From: Dipetalonema caudispina
Taxonomy: Eukaryota; Nematoda; Chromadorea; Rhabditida; Onchocercidae
DNA: 32,599 nt
Assembly: GCA_013365325.1 (NCBI GenBank)
Contig: JABVXV010000508.1
Span: 1-32,599, forward strand
Direction of reading: 5' to 3'
A program made the position numbers and the translations under genes. How positions within the stretch are numbered: the stretch's first letter is position 1; the number at the start of each line of letters is the position of its first letter. Positions 25,601-32,599 of the stretch are shown in pieces. The notes under the pieces are model-generated. The model was not told the DNA's origin. It was given only the letters and a program-made list of their open reading frames with translations, and searched no databases.

Positions 25601-26622
25601 TAGATCATCCCACATCGATTATTGATTAAATTTTTTAATTCGTATTAAATGCTTAAATTTGAAAATTATAAATTAAATTACATTCAAAATTTCGCATTGT
25701 TAGGTCATCTCAGACTAACACATTTCAAAATTTCAAAAGTTTATTTCTCTTTCTTCCTATCATTTATTACTGTGTAAGCAAACTTTTTAAAATCATTATA
25801 TCATTAATTTGTTAAAAATAACAAAACGGGAAAGTTTTATAAAAAAAAAATGATGCCAAATTTGCCTATCCCATATATACATTGTAATTTTTTTTAATTA
25901 AATTCATCTCTTCACATATTTCATTCCTAACATTAGAAAACAAATCAGCAAATAAGTCAAAATTGCAGTAATTTAGAAACGGAATTCTAAAACAATATTT
26001 TACTTCTCATTAAATTTTCCAAAATTTTTTTTTTTTTAATTTTATTCGTTAATCAATTTATATTTGATATATGTATGAAATTCTGAAATTGTTGAGCGAA
26101 ATTTTCTTTATTTGATTTGAGAATATGACAGTTAACTTATATAATGTAGATAGGTCCATGAATTTTTGAAATCATTTTTTGTAATTTCAAAATTTACCAG
26201 TAATATATATAATTGCTATGCTCAACATTATTTCAATATTTTAATTGAAAAAGTGATAAAAAGGAAATATTTGCACATATAAATGTAACCATTATGCATA
26301 AAATTAATTTATTATTTTAATTTTTAAAGAGAGAAACATTGATGAATAAAATGAAATGATTGTTTCATAACAAATCATTTACCATAAACATTTTCTATTT
26401 TCAGTTATCGTATGTTGGGAAGCATTTTACAAAGATTCCATTCCGATAGTATATTTCCATATTGCATACTTTTTATGTTACATTAATTCAACAGTAAATC
26501 CATTTTGTTATGCTCTTTGTAATCCACGATTTCGTTTAACTTATATGCGCATTTTAATGGGCAATTGGAACCGACAACAAACCGGTGGCTTAAGCAAAAT
26601 GGCATTTTTGAATCGAAGTTGA
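16381..26622 (+). CDS. gar-3: Muscarinic acetylcholine receptor, GAR-3/A-type (12 exons, 599 aa)
   Basis: Acetylcholine-gated class A GPCR of the plasma membrane. Exons: 16381-16473, 18958-19172, 19670-19821, 21398-21584, 21883-21980, 22371-22552, 23222-23325, 23417-23591, 23978-24135, 24559-24645, 25241-25371, 26405-26622; total 1800 nt and every phase joins. Seen: glycosylatable N-terminus (sequons N54, N81, N89), TM1 about 104-127 with G-N122, TM2 with LAVAD150, TM3 with D185 and DRY 202-204, C178/C257 disulfide pair, TM4 with WPPW, TM5 about 267-290 with P280, ICL3 about 290-507, TM6 with FIITWTPYN (519-527), TM7 with NSTVNP (555-560) and NPFCY. Family knowledge: D3.32, W6.48, Y6.51, N6.52, Y7.39 and Y7.43 form the acetylcholine pocket; all are present. 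The [15 protein letters not shown] segment and the A-A-x-x-L-S at the TM6 base fit Gq-coupled A-type receptors (C. elegans GAR-3, insect mAChR-A) rather than GAR-1/GAR-2. The N-terminal exon is the least certain part. Confidence 0.9.
16474..18957 (+). other. gar-3 intron 1 (2.48 kb)
   Basis: Bounded by CAG|GTGAATG and ATTACAG|GTA. A+T-rich with several long A or T runs; the frames inside (16851-17042, 17207-17398, 17553-17949) are homopolymer translations. Its length depends on exon 1 being real. Confidence 0.5.
18958..19172 (+). CDS. gar-3: gar-3 exon 2: extracellular N-terminus (residues 32-103)
   Basis: Acceptor ATTACAG|GTA and donor CCAAA|GTAAGT, phase 0 in and phase 2 out. It encodes the Ser/Thr/Asn-rich ectodomain with sequons N54-H-T, N81-E-T and N89-I-T, and a run of ten Thr (T56-T65) encoded by a pure (ACA)10. 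The open frame continues 5' of the acceptor for some codons without an ATG, which I take as intron. Confidence 0.8.
19157..19342 (+). repeat. 23-bp direct duplication spanning the exon 2 donor
   Basis: 19157-19179 and 19320-19342 are identical over 23 bp (offset 163). The copy includes the last exon codons (MYHPK end) and GTAAGTT, so intron 2 carries a second perfect 5' splice site. Before the second copy, ATAG could act as an acceptor, but a 17-nt exon there would shift the frame. Confidence 0.9.
19670..19821 (+). CDS. gar-3: gar-3 exon 3: TM1, ICL1, TM2 start
   Basis: Acceptor ATTACAG|ATT, donor ATTG|GTATCG, phase 2 to 1. It carries TM1 (G121-N122 is the N1.50 landmark), the [16 protein letters not shown] loop and helix 2 start, and SLAVAD with D150 (2.50). 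The open frame runs on into poly-T after the donor; that extension is intronic. Confidence 0.92.
20348..20430. repeat. 40-bp tandem duplication in gar-3 intron 3
   Basis: 20351-20390 and 20391-20430 match at 39 of 40 positions (one A/G difference). Exactly adjacent copies beginning ACTCATCTTTC; a recent event by its identity. Confidence 0.92.
21118..21164. repeat. 26-bp-period short duplication in gar-3 intron 3
   Basis: The word AAATGATACGATNGAGCGTTT occurs at 21118-21138 and 21144-21164, with a single T/A difference. Higher in G+C than its surroundings. Confidence 0.85.
21398..21584 (+). CDS. gar-3: gar-3 exon 4: TM2 end, ECL1, TM3, DRY, ICL2
   Basis: Acceptor ATTTCAG|GCA, donor CCAAG|GTTTTT, phase 1 to 2. 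It encodes [11 protein letters not shown]178 (3.25), D185 (3.32, the amine counter-ion), [13 protein letters not shown]202-R203-Y204 and TRPLTYRPR. Position 3.36 is Cys189, where vertebrate muscarinic receptors have Ser by my alignment. Confidence 0.95.
21883..21980 (+). CDS. gar-3: gar-3 exon 5: TM4
   Basis: Acceptor TTTACAG|AAG, donor GAAG|GTGGAT, phase 2 to 1. It encodes [12 protein letters not shown] then [14 protein letters not shown] (residues 236-249), the TM4/ECL2 stretch typical of invertebrate A-type muscarinic receptors. Confidence 0.94.
22371..22552 (+). CDS. gar-3: gar-3 exon 6: ECL2, TM5, start of ICL3
   Basis: Acceptor ATTTCAG|GTC, donor CAG|GTAATA, phase 1 to 0. It carries C257 (ECL2 disulfide partner of C178), [11 protein letters not shown], then TM5 with [10 protein letters not shown] (T272, A276, F277, P280) and the [14 protein letters not shown]3 start. 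The donor lies directly against an (AAT)n microsatellite in the intron. Confidence 0.94.
22561..22980. repeat. (AAT)n microsatellite and mirrored ATT-rich part in gar-3 intron 6
   Basis: It starts 8 nt after the exon 6 donor. About 22564-22740 is mainly AAT/AAC/GAT units; 22760-22980 mixes AATAATTGTT and ATTATTATTATT units, so AAT and ATT blocks face each other and could pair in the pre-mRNA. Orientation is opposite to the two (ATT)n arrays at the left end. Confidence 0.9.
23222..23325 (+). CDS. gar-3: gar-3 exon 7: ICL3
   Basis: Acceptor TTGCAG|AAT, donor TCAAA|GTAAGC, phase 0 to 2. It encodes a hydrophilic Arg/Lys/Ser-rich segment ([15 protein letters not shown] then a Ser/Thr-rich part), candidate phosphorylation sites of the third intracellular loop. 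Confidence 0.85.
23417..23591 (+). CDS. gar-3: gar-3 exon 8: ICL3
   Basis: Acceptor TTTTAG|GAT, donor CAG|GTTGAT, phase 2 to 0. It encodes a Cys-containing basic patch ([10 protein letters not shown]) followed by an acidic/Ser-rich part and [14 protein letters not shown]. Codon phase joins exactly with both neighbours; loop sequences are poorly conserved, so support is structural. Confidence 0.83.
23978..24135 (+). CDS. gar-3: gar-3 exon 9: ICL3
   Basis: Acceptor ATTTCAG|GAA, donor TCTGA|GTATGT, phase 0 to 2. It encodes [15 protein letters not shown] and a short hydrophobic island, YTVLIEL, inside an otherwise polar loop. Open throughout and in frame with exons 8 and 10. Confidence 0.83.
24559..24645 (+). 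CDS. gar-3: gar-3 exon 10: ICL3 (frame-neutral cassette)
   Basis: Acceptor TGTTTAAG|GCC, with A at -3, which is unlike the TTTCAG of the other introns; donor GCCAA|GTAATA. 87 nt, phase 2 in and 2 out, so skipping it removes 29 codons without changing frame. It encodes [15 protein letters not shown] then [14 protein letters not shown]. Confidence 0.75.
25241..25371 (+). CDS. gar-3: gar-3 exon 11: ICL3 end, TM6
   Basis: Acceptor ATTTCAG|CAA, donor AATG|GTAAAT, phase 2 to 1. A strongly charged stretch (residues 485-507) leads into [13 protein letters not shown], then TM6 with W523, P525, Y526 and N527. Near-identical in pattern to M1/M3/M5-class receptors. Confidence 0.95.
25549..25714. repeat. 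Imperfect direct repeat, about 98-bp period, gar-3 intron 11
   Basis: Copies beginning AAATGTTTCAATTTTGAAA (25549) and AAATGCTTAAATTTGAAAA (25647) stay alignable for about 65 bp, ending in TAGATCATC / TAGGTCATC. Diverged, non-coding. Confidence 0.6.
26405..26622 (+). CDS. gar-3: gar-3 exon 12: ECL3, TM7, helix 8, stop
   Basis: Acceptor TTTTCAG|TTA, phase 1 in, TGA at 26620-26622. It encodes TM7 with Y549, C552, Y553 (7.39, 7.42, 7.43) and [13 protein letters not shown], then a short tail [16 protein letters not shown]... ending FLNRS. ECL3 (YKDSIP) lacks the Cys pair of vertebrate muscarinic receptors. Confidence 0.95.
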
Positions 26623-26691
26623 CAATTATTATTTATTTTAAGACGAGAAAAAAAATCCTTTTTTTTTTTTTTTAGTTGTGAATTATTTTTA

Positions 26692-26697
26692 AATAAA
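26692..26697 (+). terminator. Poly(A) signal for gar-3
   Basis: AATAAA about 70 nt after the stop codon, following a poly-T tract. It is the first canonical hexamer downstream. In this A+T-rich DNA the hexamer is common by chance, so position is the main support. Confidence 0.5.
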
Positions 26698-27091
26698 ATG
26701 ATACTGCATAATTTTAAAAGAAAAATTATTTTGGAACTTAACATGTTCATTATTATATTTTGTAGTATATGGGCTTTTTTTTTTTTTTCGTCATAGTTTA
26801 TTTGTTTGTATATTTTGTTAGAGAAATTTGCACATTTTTCCATGTGGAATTTATTTTGTAATATGTGCATTTTTCATCGATTTTTCCTTTTTCCACATTT
26901 GTCATTGTTTCAAATTAATTCATTATGAAGTAAATTTGGGACTATTTTTTCTAATCATTTGATCTTCATATTGAAGTACAAAATTGATTGGTCAGTAAAT
27001 TTTGAAATTTAACAATTTTTAGTACCATGTCTAGATTTTACATTATTATTATATTGTTCATTCTCAGTGAAAATCTTCTCCTTATTTTCTG

Positions 27092-27124
<33 letters not shown>

Positions 27125-28846
27125 GAAAGTTTGTACAAATGAAATTGCTCATGTATGAAAAATGATTTCGAAAATTTGCATATCTGTTTTGATATATATT
27201 TTTTAAGCTTTAATTAAAGTATCTTTTCAGGAAAAAAAATACAACATTAGAAGTCGTTGCATTAATTGCATAATGACTCATTAAGTGTGTTATAATTATG
27301 ATTTTTTTTTTGAGGACTCTTTGTTTTAGCAGAAAAAAAAAAAAAAAAAAAAACGCCGATAGATGGAAAGAAAAAAGGAAGAAAATAATTCAGATAGGTA
27401 ATGATAGAACTTTACATATTTGCTGCTTGAAATTTAAGGGGACGAAAATAGCACTTCAGGAAATTACTTCTCAAACTTTAACTCAGTACCACTTGATCTA
27501 ATTTTAATTTTCATAAAGAAGATAGCAAGAGTAGGCACAGAGATAAAAAAAATGAAATAAACACAAATCAAATTTTAGCAAAAAAATGTTGAAATTTCAG
27601 TGAACTTAAAAAAGCTTACTTAAGCGTAAACAAACAAACACGAATGATAATTTAATAAATATGTGGAAATTTTCTCATATATTTTATTAAAGCGATTATG
27701 AATTATAAAAAGGAAAGAAAAGAAAAATAACTAAAAGAAAGAAAGGATAAGCTAAGATTTTTAGAAGTTATAATAATTTCAGACAAGGAAAAACCCTTCT
27801 TAAGATTGTAAAATATTATTAATTAATGAAGCAATGATTCGTTTAGAATACAAAAACATCGAAATTTCTTTCTTTTTTACCAATTAAAAACCCCCAATAC
27901 AACCCATTGTTTGTTTTTATATTTGTTCATAAATTTTTTCTACAAAATATGGAAAAGATATTACAGTTGTGTAGGTGATAATAACAACAAAATAATAATA
28001 ATATTAGTTGGGTAGAAATTAAAATTTCGTCATTAATTCATATTATCTTTACAAATTTTCATCCAATCAAATTTATGTCATCCTATTTGCTTGTATTACT
28101 ATAAAGTAGAATTAAAAAAAGCTTGCATTTGTTCAATTTATGTTGGGAAATCGAAATAGTTGAAATCAAATCATTGCTGACAAGAGTTCCAATTAAAATA
28201 TTCCAACGACAAAATTTAATCATTGAAAATTTTTGGTTAATTTTCAAAATATTTAAAATATTACACAAATATTGTTTAGAACAAATTTGTCAGAAACATC
28301 CGTAATAATTTTAACTAATATAGTGATTGTGTAGCATTTCTCACTGTATACCTTCAAATAGTTGTTGTTAAAAAGATTAATAAAATCTAGTCGCAAAAGA
28401 ATTTTGCTCCAAATTCAGTTTGCTATAGTGCTATGTTAATTTTACTAATACATAAGTTAAATTGCAATATTTGAAAGGAAAAAAATTATATGAAATTATA
28501 AAAACTCTAAATTGAACACAGTGCATAAGCTATCTAGCAAAAATTTTTTTTTATTAGAAAAGAACATATGTTTTAATTATCTTCAAAATATGATAATTTA
28601 ATACCCAAAAATTCGTATTTAAAATTGTTTATTCTCAAGAATTTTGTATAGTTTGCAATAGTTAGCATTATTAAACAATGCGTGTTTACATTAAAACTAT
28701 AAGTAATTAGTAAAAGTATAATTTATACTGCTAAATAAATCATTTTTTTTTGTTGATTAATAATATTATTGGTTTTAGCTTAAGCATATAAAATTCGGAA
28801 ATTTTACTATATTTTATACGGATAAAATATTCAAATCTTATGTATT

Positions 28847-28934
28847 CAGAGTAGAATTGAAAATATAAGCAATTAAAAAAAAAAACAACAGAGTAGAATT
28901 GAAAATACAAGCAATTAAAAAAAAAAAAAAACAA
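28847..28934. repeat. 42-bp tandem duplication
   Basis: A unit beginning CAGAGTAGAATTGAAAATA and containing AAGCAATTAAAA plus an A-run occurs at 28847 and 28889, with one substitution (TATAAGC/TACAAGC) and an A-run length change. Confidence 0.9.
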
Positions 28935-29466
28935 ATTTTAAGGACAATTTATGTAAAATAGCTCAATCGTAACTAGCGATATCGCAGATGCCAAAAGAAA
29001 TAATTTAAGCCGGTAAATGGGTATGTTAACTATGTTATTATTTTTTCGCAACAATTACAATATTATTCGACAATTATTAATTTTGCGTTAAAATATTCCT
29101 ATACCAATTAAATTACAATGATTGTAATGTGGTAGTCATAAATGTTAATAAAATACTTTAACATCTGTACAGACTTTGTTTTCTTCTTTCTCGAAGCTAA
29201 AGTTGCAAAAGTAAGATATATTTTGCAAAAAAAAAGGAAAAAAAAAAAAACGAACATATTGAAGGAACTAATTAGCTAATGAATTACTAAACAAATATTT
29301 TAAAAAATCTTCATTTTACGAATATTTAATTAATTAATAGATTAAAATTTAATGAAAGAAAATAAGTTCCTATTATAAAATTTCCAATTGTCCATTTTTT
29401 TTTTTTTCTTGCATCTCTCTCATCATAATTTTTAATTATTGATAACTATTTTTTCAGCACATAATG

Positions 29467-29498
<32 letters not shown>

Positions 29499-29582
29499 GT
29501 TTGCAATTAATTAATAATAACTGTAATTGATTAAATTAAATATGTAAAATACCGAATAAAAATTCTCAAAATTTAACAACAA

Positions 29583-29583
<1 letters not shown>

Positions 29584-29620
<37 letters not shown>
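29584..29620. repeat. 37-nt poly-A run upstream of gplb-1
   Basis: Uninterrupted A, about 160 nt before the predicted gplb-1 ATG. Could be a nucleosome-excluding element in the promoter; equally just the general homopolymer load. Confidence 0.85.
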
Positions 29621-29622
<2 letters not shown>

Positions 29623-29776
29623 AAAGATTGAGTAATTTTGTAACGATGAATAATAGTTGTTAGTTAAAGAACAAAAATTTAGAAATTGATCAATGATATT
29701 GAGTGAATTTGCCATCATTATGTAAACTACTGCTTAAACTTACTTTTCTTTTCCTTCAACCAATCACCATTGAATA

Positions 29777-29848
29777 ATGATTTCATTGCGAAGCGTCATT
29801 TGTTTGGTAGCAATTATTTCTACATCAATTGTTTCTTCATCTTCAATA
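29777..29848 (+). CDS. gplb-1: gplb-1 exon 1: signal peptide
   Basis: ATG opens a 24-codon frame with a basic n-region (R5) and a hydrophobic core (VICLVAIISTSIV), then SSSS. Donor ATA|GTGGGT followed by a long T-run, phase 0, joining exon 2 in phase 0. The donor is weak, so the exact 3' end is less sure than the signal peptide. Confidence 0.75.
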
Positions 29849-31521
29849 GTGGGTTTTTTTTTTTTTTTTTTTTTTTTTTCTTATATTGGTTTGTGTAAAA
29901 ATTGGAAATTAAAAGGAGTGTTTAATTGTATGAAAGTTAGAATTTAAATTAGTATTCAATTATATGTTGCTTAGAATCTAAATCAGTAATGAAAGAATTG
30001 ATAGAGTTAGAAATTAAAATTAGCGTTAATTTATACGTGGTAAAAAATTCAAATTAACATTAAATTATATGAGATTAAATGGTAAATTAGAGTGACAAGA
30101 AATATTATTTATATGAGAATTATTTTCATTACATATTAATTTTTTTTTTTTTTTTTTTTTTTATTCAGCATCAAAGACGAGTACAAGAAATAAACAAAAA
30201 GAAGCATAATGTATGCTTTCTAAAGATGATACATGCGCCAGGAATGAATCCATTGATTCGAACAGATAAAAATGGAAAAACTTGTCAGATTAATTTAACT
30301 ATTCCAGTTTGTCGAGGATTTTGTCCCACCTATGAGGCTTGTTTTCATAAATCTTTCTGAAAATTATAAAATATTGTAGGATTTTGTTTTTTTGTTTTTT
30401 TTGTTTTTTTTTTTTTTTTTTTTTAAAGAATTTTTAATGTTGCAACTTTCTACTTGTTTTACTAAAACTAATGAATGTTAATTTCCGTAATATGGGAACC
30501 TTTTTATACCTAGCAAAAAAGCATTGTTAGAGAAGATTCTCAGTAAAAATTTCAGTACGGAACACATGAATTCCCTCATCGAAGTCAAAAAAGTGAAGTA
30601 TGCGTTCCGGAAGGTGGTAAATTTGAAAGGATAACACTGACAGAATGTGATGATGATGCTGATCCAGTAATTCGTACCGTAACAGTATTACATGGTGCAA
30701 AATGTGTCTGCAAGGCGTAAGTTTGAAAATTTATTATGAATTAATTTTTATGCTTATTCATTTAAAACTGCAAGTGAAATCTCTGAGAATTTTCATCTCA
30801 TCCAATTAAAATTTTTTATCTTCAGTTTTTTATGCTTTACTGATTGAAATTATGAGAAAAATTAAGTACAATTGATGTTGAAGTTGTTTTGTATATTTGA
30901 TTACTTAAACATAATTTGGAAATTTTTACAAAACCGAAAAACTGCTGTGCATCTTATTCTTCTGTTTACCTACATTCGTAATTGCAAAAAGCGTTTAAAT
31001 TTTATTCTAAATTCTTGTTAGAAATAAATGGATTTTATTCTTTGAAATATCAAGATTTGTTTTTAACTTTAAGGCAAATTTTTCAGCACTAAAATCTGTT
31101 ATAAATAATTGAAAAAGAAAATTTGACAATTATTTCAAATTTTTCTGATGCGCGTTTCCAAAAAAAATACCATACATAAAAATAATTATATTAAATAATT
31201 TTTTTGACCATCAAAAATTCAAGTATTAAATAATACGTAGGATTTTACTTGAAATTCTTAATGTACTGTATAACAATTTCAATAGGGTGTCAAAAGGATC
31301 GAAAAAATTATTTTTCTAAAATCGATTTGAAAGTGTGGTAATTTGGAACTTTTTTCAATGAACCACAGAAAGTGAATGAAATTGGAAATGGAATCAGACC
31401 CTACTCAAATTAAAGTATTGAACAGTTTCAATCCTTTGATAAATATTTAAACTTAAATGTTTTTTTTTCTAGATGTGACAAGACGCTGATGAACTGCATG
31501 AAGAATAGTTTGTTCAATTGA
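29777..31521 (+). CDS. gplb-1: Glycoprotein hormone beta-5 / thyrostimulin beta-like secreted cystine-knot protein (4 exons, 149 aa)
   Basis: Exons 29777-29848, 30169-30336, 30556-30716, 31473-31521; total 450 nt. Seen: signal peptide (MISLRSVICLVAIISTSIVS, cleavage likely about residue 20-23), then ten cysteines at 40, 63, 72, 76, 96, 111, 130, 132, 135 and 142, including C-x-G-x-C (72-76, CRGFC) and C-x-C (130-132), the cystine-knot landmarks. One sequon at N66. Ten mature cysteines is also the GPB5 count, and the segment between the CxGxC motif and the next Cys is 19 residues, as in human GPB5 by my alignment. GPB5 pairs with GPA2 and activates LGR receptors (FSHR-1 in C. elegans). The alpha subunit is unlikely: the CC dipeptide of GPA2 is absent. 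Intron 2 requires a GC-AG pair. The first Cys-Cys spacing (22) is longer than in human. Confidence 0.85.
30169..30336 (+). CDS. gplb-1: gplb-1 exon 2: first half of cystine knot
   Basis: Acceptor TTATTCAG|CAT after a long T-run; phase 0. It encodes HQRRVQEINKKK (possible basic processing region), C40, C63, N66-L-T and C72-R-G-F-C76, ending PTYE. No GT donor keeps phase with the next exon. GAG|GCTTGT does, giving a GC-AG intron. Reading through would stop at TGA 30358-30360. Confidence 0.88.
30337..30555 (+). other. gplb-1: gplb-1 intron 2, GC-AG type (219 nt)
   Basis: GAG|GCTTGT to ATTTCAG|TAC. The only junction that preserves frame, keeps CRGFC and gives a 19-residue loop between CxGxC and the next Cys, as in GPB5 homologues. 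It contains long T-runs. Confidence 0.7.
30556..30716 (+). CDS. gplb-1: gplb-1 exon 3: second half of cystine knot
   Basis: Acceptor ATTTCAG|TAC, donor AAGGC|GTAAGT, phase 0 to 2. It encodes C96, C111, an acidic DDDADP turn and C130-V-C132. An in-frame TAA just 5' of the acceptor shows the exon cannot start earlier in this frame. Confidence 0.92.
31473..31521 (+). CDS. gplb-1: gplb-1 exon 4: C-terminus
   Basis: Acceptor TTTCTAG|ATG, phase 2 in. It encodes C135-DKTLMN-C142-MKNSLFN and TGA. The final two cysteines align with the ACxxxxxxC end of GPB5 proteins. There is no seat-belt extension as in LH/FSH/TSH beta, which is the expected state for beta-5. Confidence 0.88.
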
Positions 31522-31782
31522 TTTTTTAAATTGAAATTCAATTTTTTTTTCGCAAATGACTTATTGCTTTGTATGCATCTGTTTAGGATAATTATGCAAT
31601 GAACGGACTTTTTTTGTTCCTTTCACTATCCAATTTATCATTTTTATTTTGTAGAAACAAATGAATGAAATGAAATTTTTGTTCATAAGTGATTTTAAAC
31701 GATAGAAAAAGGTGTCCGAAGAGTTGTTATTTCAAAATTCGAGAATTCAAAATTGGAAAACTCCCAAGTTCAACATTAGGAA

Positions 31783-31788
31783 AATAAA
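31783..31788 (+). terminator. Candidate poly(A) signal for gplb-1
   Basis: AATAAA 262 nt after the stop and the first exact hexamer I see downstream. Position-based only. Confidence 0.35.
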
Positions 31789-32073
31789 TAAGCAGTTAAT
31801 TAATTTATGATAAAATCTTTCCTGCTAAATTCCATCCTTCATTTCCAACCTGCTAAATTATGATAACTGGAACATTTCATTTAAATGCTTAATGTAATGT
31901 CATTAAAAATTGGAAATGATCTTGTCGATAAATGCAGCAGAAAAAGCAATTAACGAATAGATCACTTTGAGCGTTAATTAAAAATTGTTTCTATAAAAAA
32001 AAAATGTTTTATAGAGGTTTCAGAATAATATAAGGTGGTAATATGTAGTTTTTAAAAATTTCAGAGGAGCATA

Positions 32074-32205
32074 ATGAATCAATCCACTTTACCGGAAAAA
32101 TTTCCAATTTTCATCTATTTATCTTGTCCATGGATTGGAGATGCTACTAAGACAGTGTCAGTTTCTTATTTCTTCTTATGGCATTCGCATTTGATGTGCC
32201 CATAA
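32074..32205 (+). other. Possible first exon of a further gene
   Basis: ATG 12 nt... downstream of a good AATTTCAG acceptor (ending 32064), which would fit a trans- or cis-spliced 5' end. It encodes MNQSTLPEKFPIFIYLSCPW then IGDATKTVSVSYFFL, stop at 32203-32205; internal GT sites could serve as donors. No family recognised; chance is a fair explanation. Confidence 0.15.
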
Positions 32206-32599
32206 TTAACTAATTATTGCTATCGAATTACAAAATTTCAACTCATCCAATGACTGTTGCTTATCACAAACAAAATCGTTGCAGACCAAGAACTGATGAT
32301 ATCAAGAAATTAATATCAAGAAATTACCAACTAATGATATCAAGAAATTGATTGTTATCTATAACGAATCTGTTTATTCCATTTCTGAATTGCTAACGGT
32401 GTAACTAAATGGAATGATTAACACATCACAGATAATAATTTAATTACTTCTCATCATCAGTTTTAATTAATATTTTGCCCAACAATAATTATTTTATGAA
32501 TTAACAGCTGATAATGAATATTTATCAATAATTCATCATCTGCTAATCAAAATCTTCCCTTAGTTCAATTTCCCTTTTCTCCAGTAGAACGAAAAATGA

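Larger units (their letters stand above)
26623..29776. other. Intergenic between gar-3 and gplb-1 (3.15 kb)
   Basis: 3' UTR and poly(A) signal of gar-3, a long T-run near 27094-27123, a 42-bp duplication at 28847-28934, T-runs near 29395 and 29472, and a 37-nt A run at 29584-29620. Overlapping frames at 28083-28305 on both strands have no family resemblance. The gplb-1 promoter must lie here but I can place no motif. Confidence 0.5.
31522..32599. other. 3' flank of gplb-1 and right edge of window
   Basis: Candidate poly(A) signal at 31783. Three direct copies of ATATCAAGAAATT at 32299, 32313 and 32337. A 43-codon open frame at 32074-32205 after TTTCAG is a weak exon candidate for a further gene. 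Confidence 0.45.

Noticed and set aside
26541..26870. 109-aa reverse-strand frame
   Set aside because: Lies antisense to gar-3 exon 12 and its 3' UTR, Lys/Asn/Ile-rich, no family features.
28083..28305. Overlapping frames on both strands
   Set aside because: Mutually overlapping, short, no splice sites or recognisable motif.
30337..30360. gplb-1 ending after CPTYE as a truncated protein
   Set aside because: Exon 3 supplies the remaining cysteines with correct spacing and phase, so a spliced intron is better supported.
1..32599. tRNA, rRNA, spliced-leader RNA, transposase/reverse transcriptase, CRISPR
   Set aside because: No cloverleaf boxes, conserved rRNA words, or transposon protein motifs seen on either strand.

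Overview
The window is very A+T-rich nuclear DNA, with G+C rare except in short exon islands. It is packed with poly-A/T runs and microsatellites, and it reads as a parasitic nematode, probably a spirurid/filaria-like species. Nearly all coding exons are bounded by nematode-type junctions (a short 3' splice signal such as TTTCAG, no long polypyrimidine/branch pattern). The two genes I can reconstruct match nematode/invertebrate families. The species assignment is an inference. Most long open frames here are only translations of (ATT)n, poly-A or poly-T; the real proteins lie in short spliced exons.

Layout. 1-16380: about 16 kb with no gene I can support. It holds two long (ATT)n arrays, a diverged minisatellite near 5 kb, a (CA)n/(AT)n block near 11.4 kb, a degenerate ~178-bp tandem array near 12 kb, and a higher-complexity hairpin/direct-repeat island near 15.0-15.1 kb that is a candidate regulatory element. 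16381-26622 (+): a 12-exon muscarinic acetylcholine receptor gene, gar-3/A-type, 599 aa. All phases join, the total is 1800 nt, and all muscarinic hallmarks are visible. Its introns carry microsatellites and small tandem duplications. 26623-29776: intergenic, with a poly(A) signal and a 42-bp duplication. 29777-31521 (+): a 4-exon gene for a secreted 149-aa cystine-knot protein, the glycoprotein-hormone beta-5 (thyrostimulin beta) type, the gplb-1 family of C. elegans. One of its introns appears to be GC-AG. 31522-32599: 3' flank and a weak candidate exon.

Together the two genes are signalling components in head-to-tail order: a Gq-type acetylcholine GPCR (its TM6 base carries the A-A-x-x-L-S coupling code) and a secreted hormone subunit expected to pair with an alpha-2 (FLR-2/GPA2-like) partner and act on an FSHR-1-like LGR. 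Nothing shows they are co-transcribed (3.15 kb apart, with a poly(A) signal between). I see no transposon ORF, tRNA, rRNA, CRISPR or viral feature.
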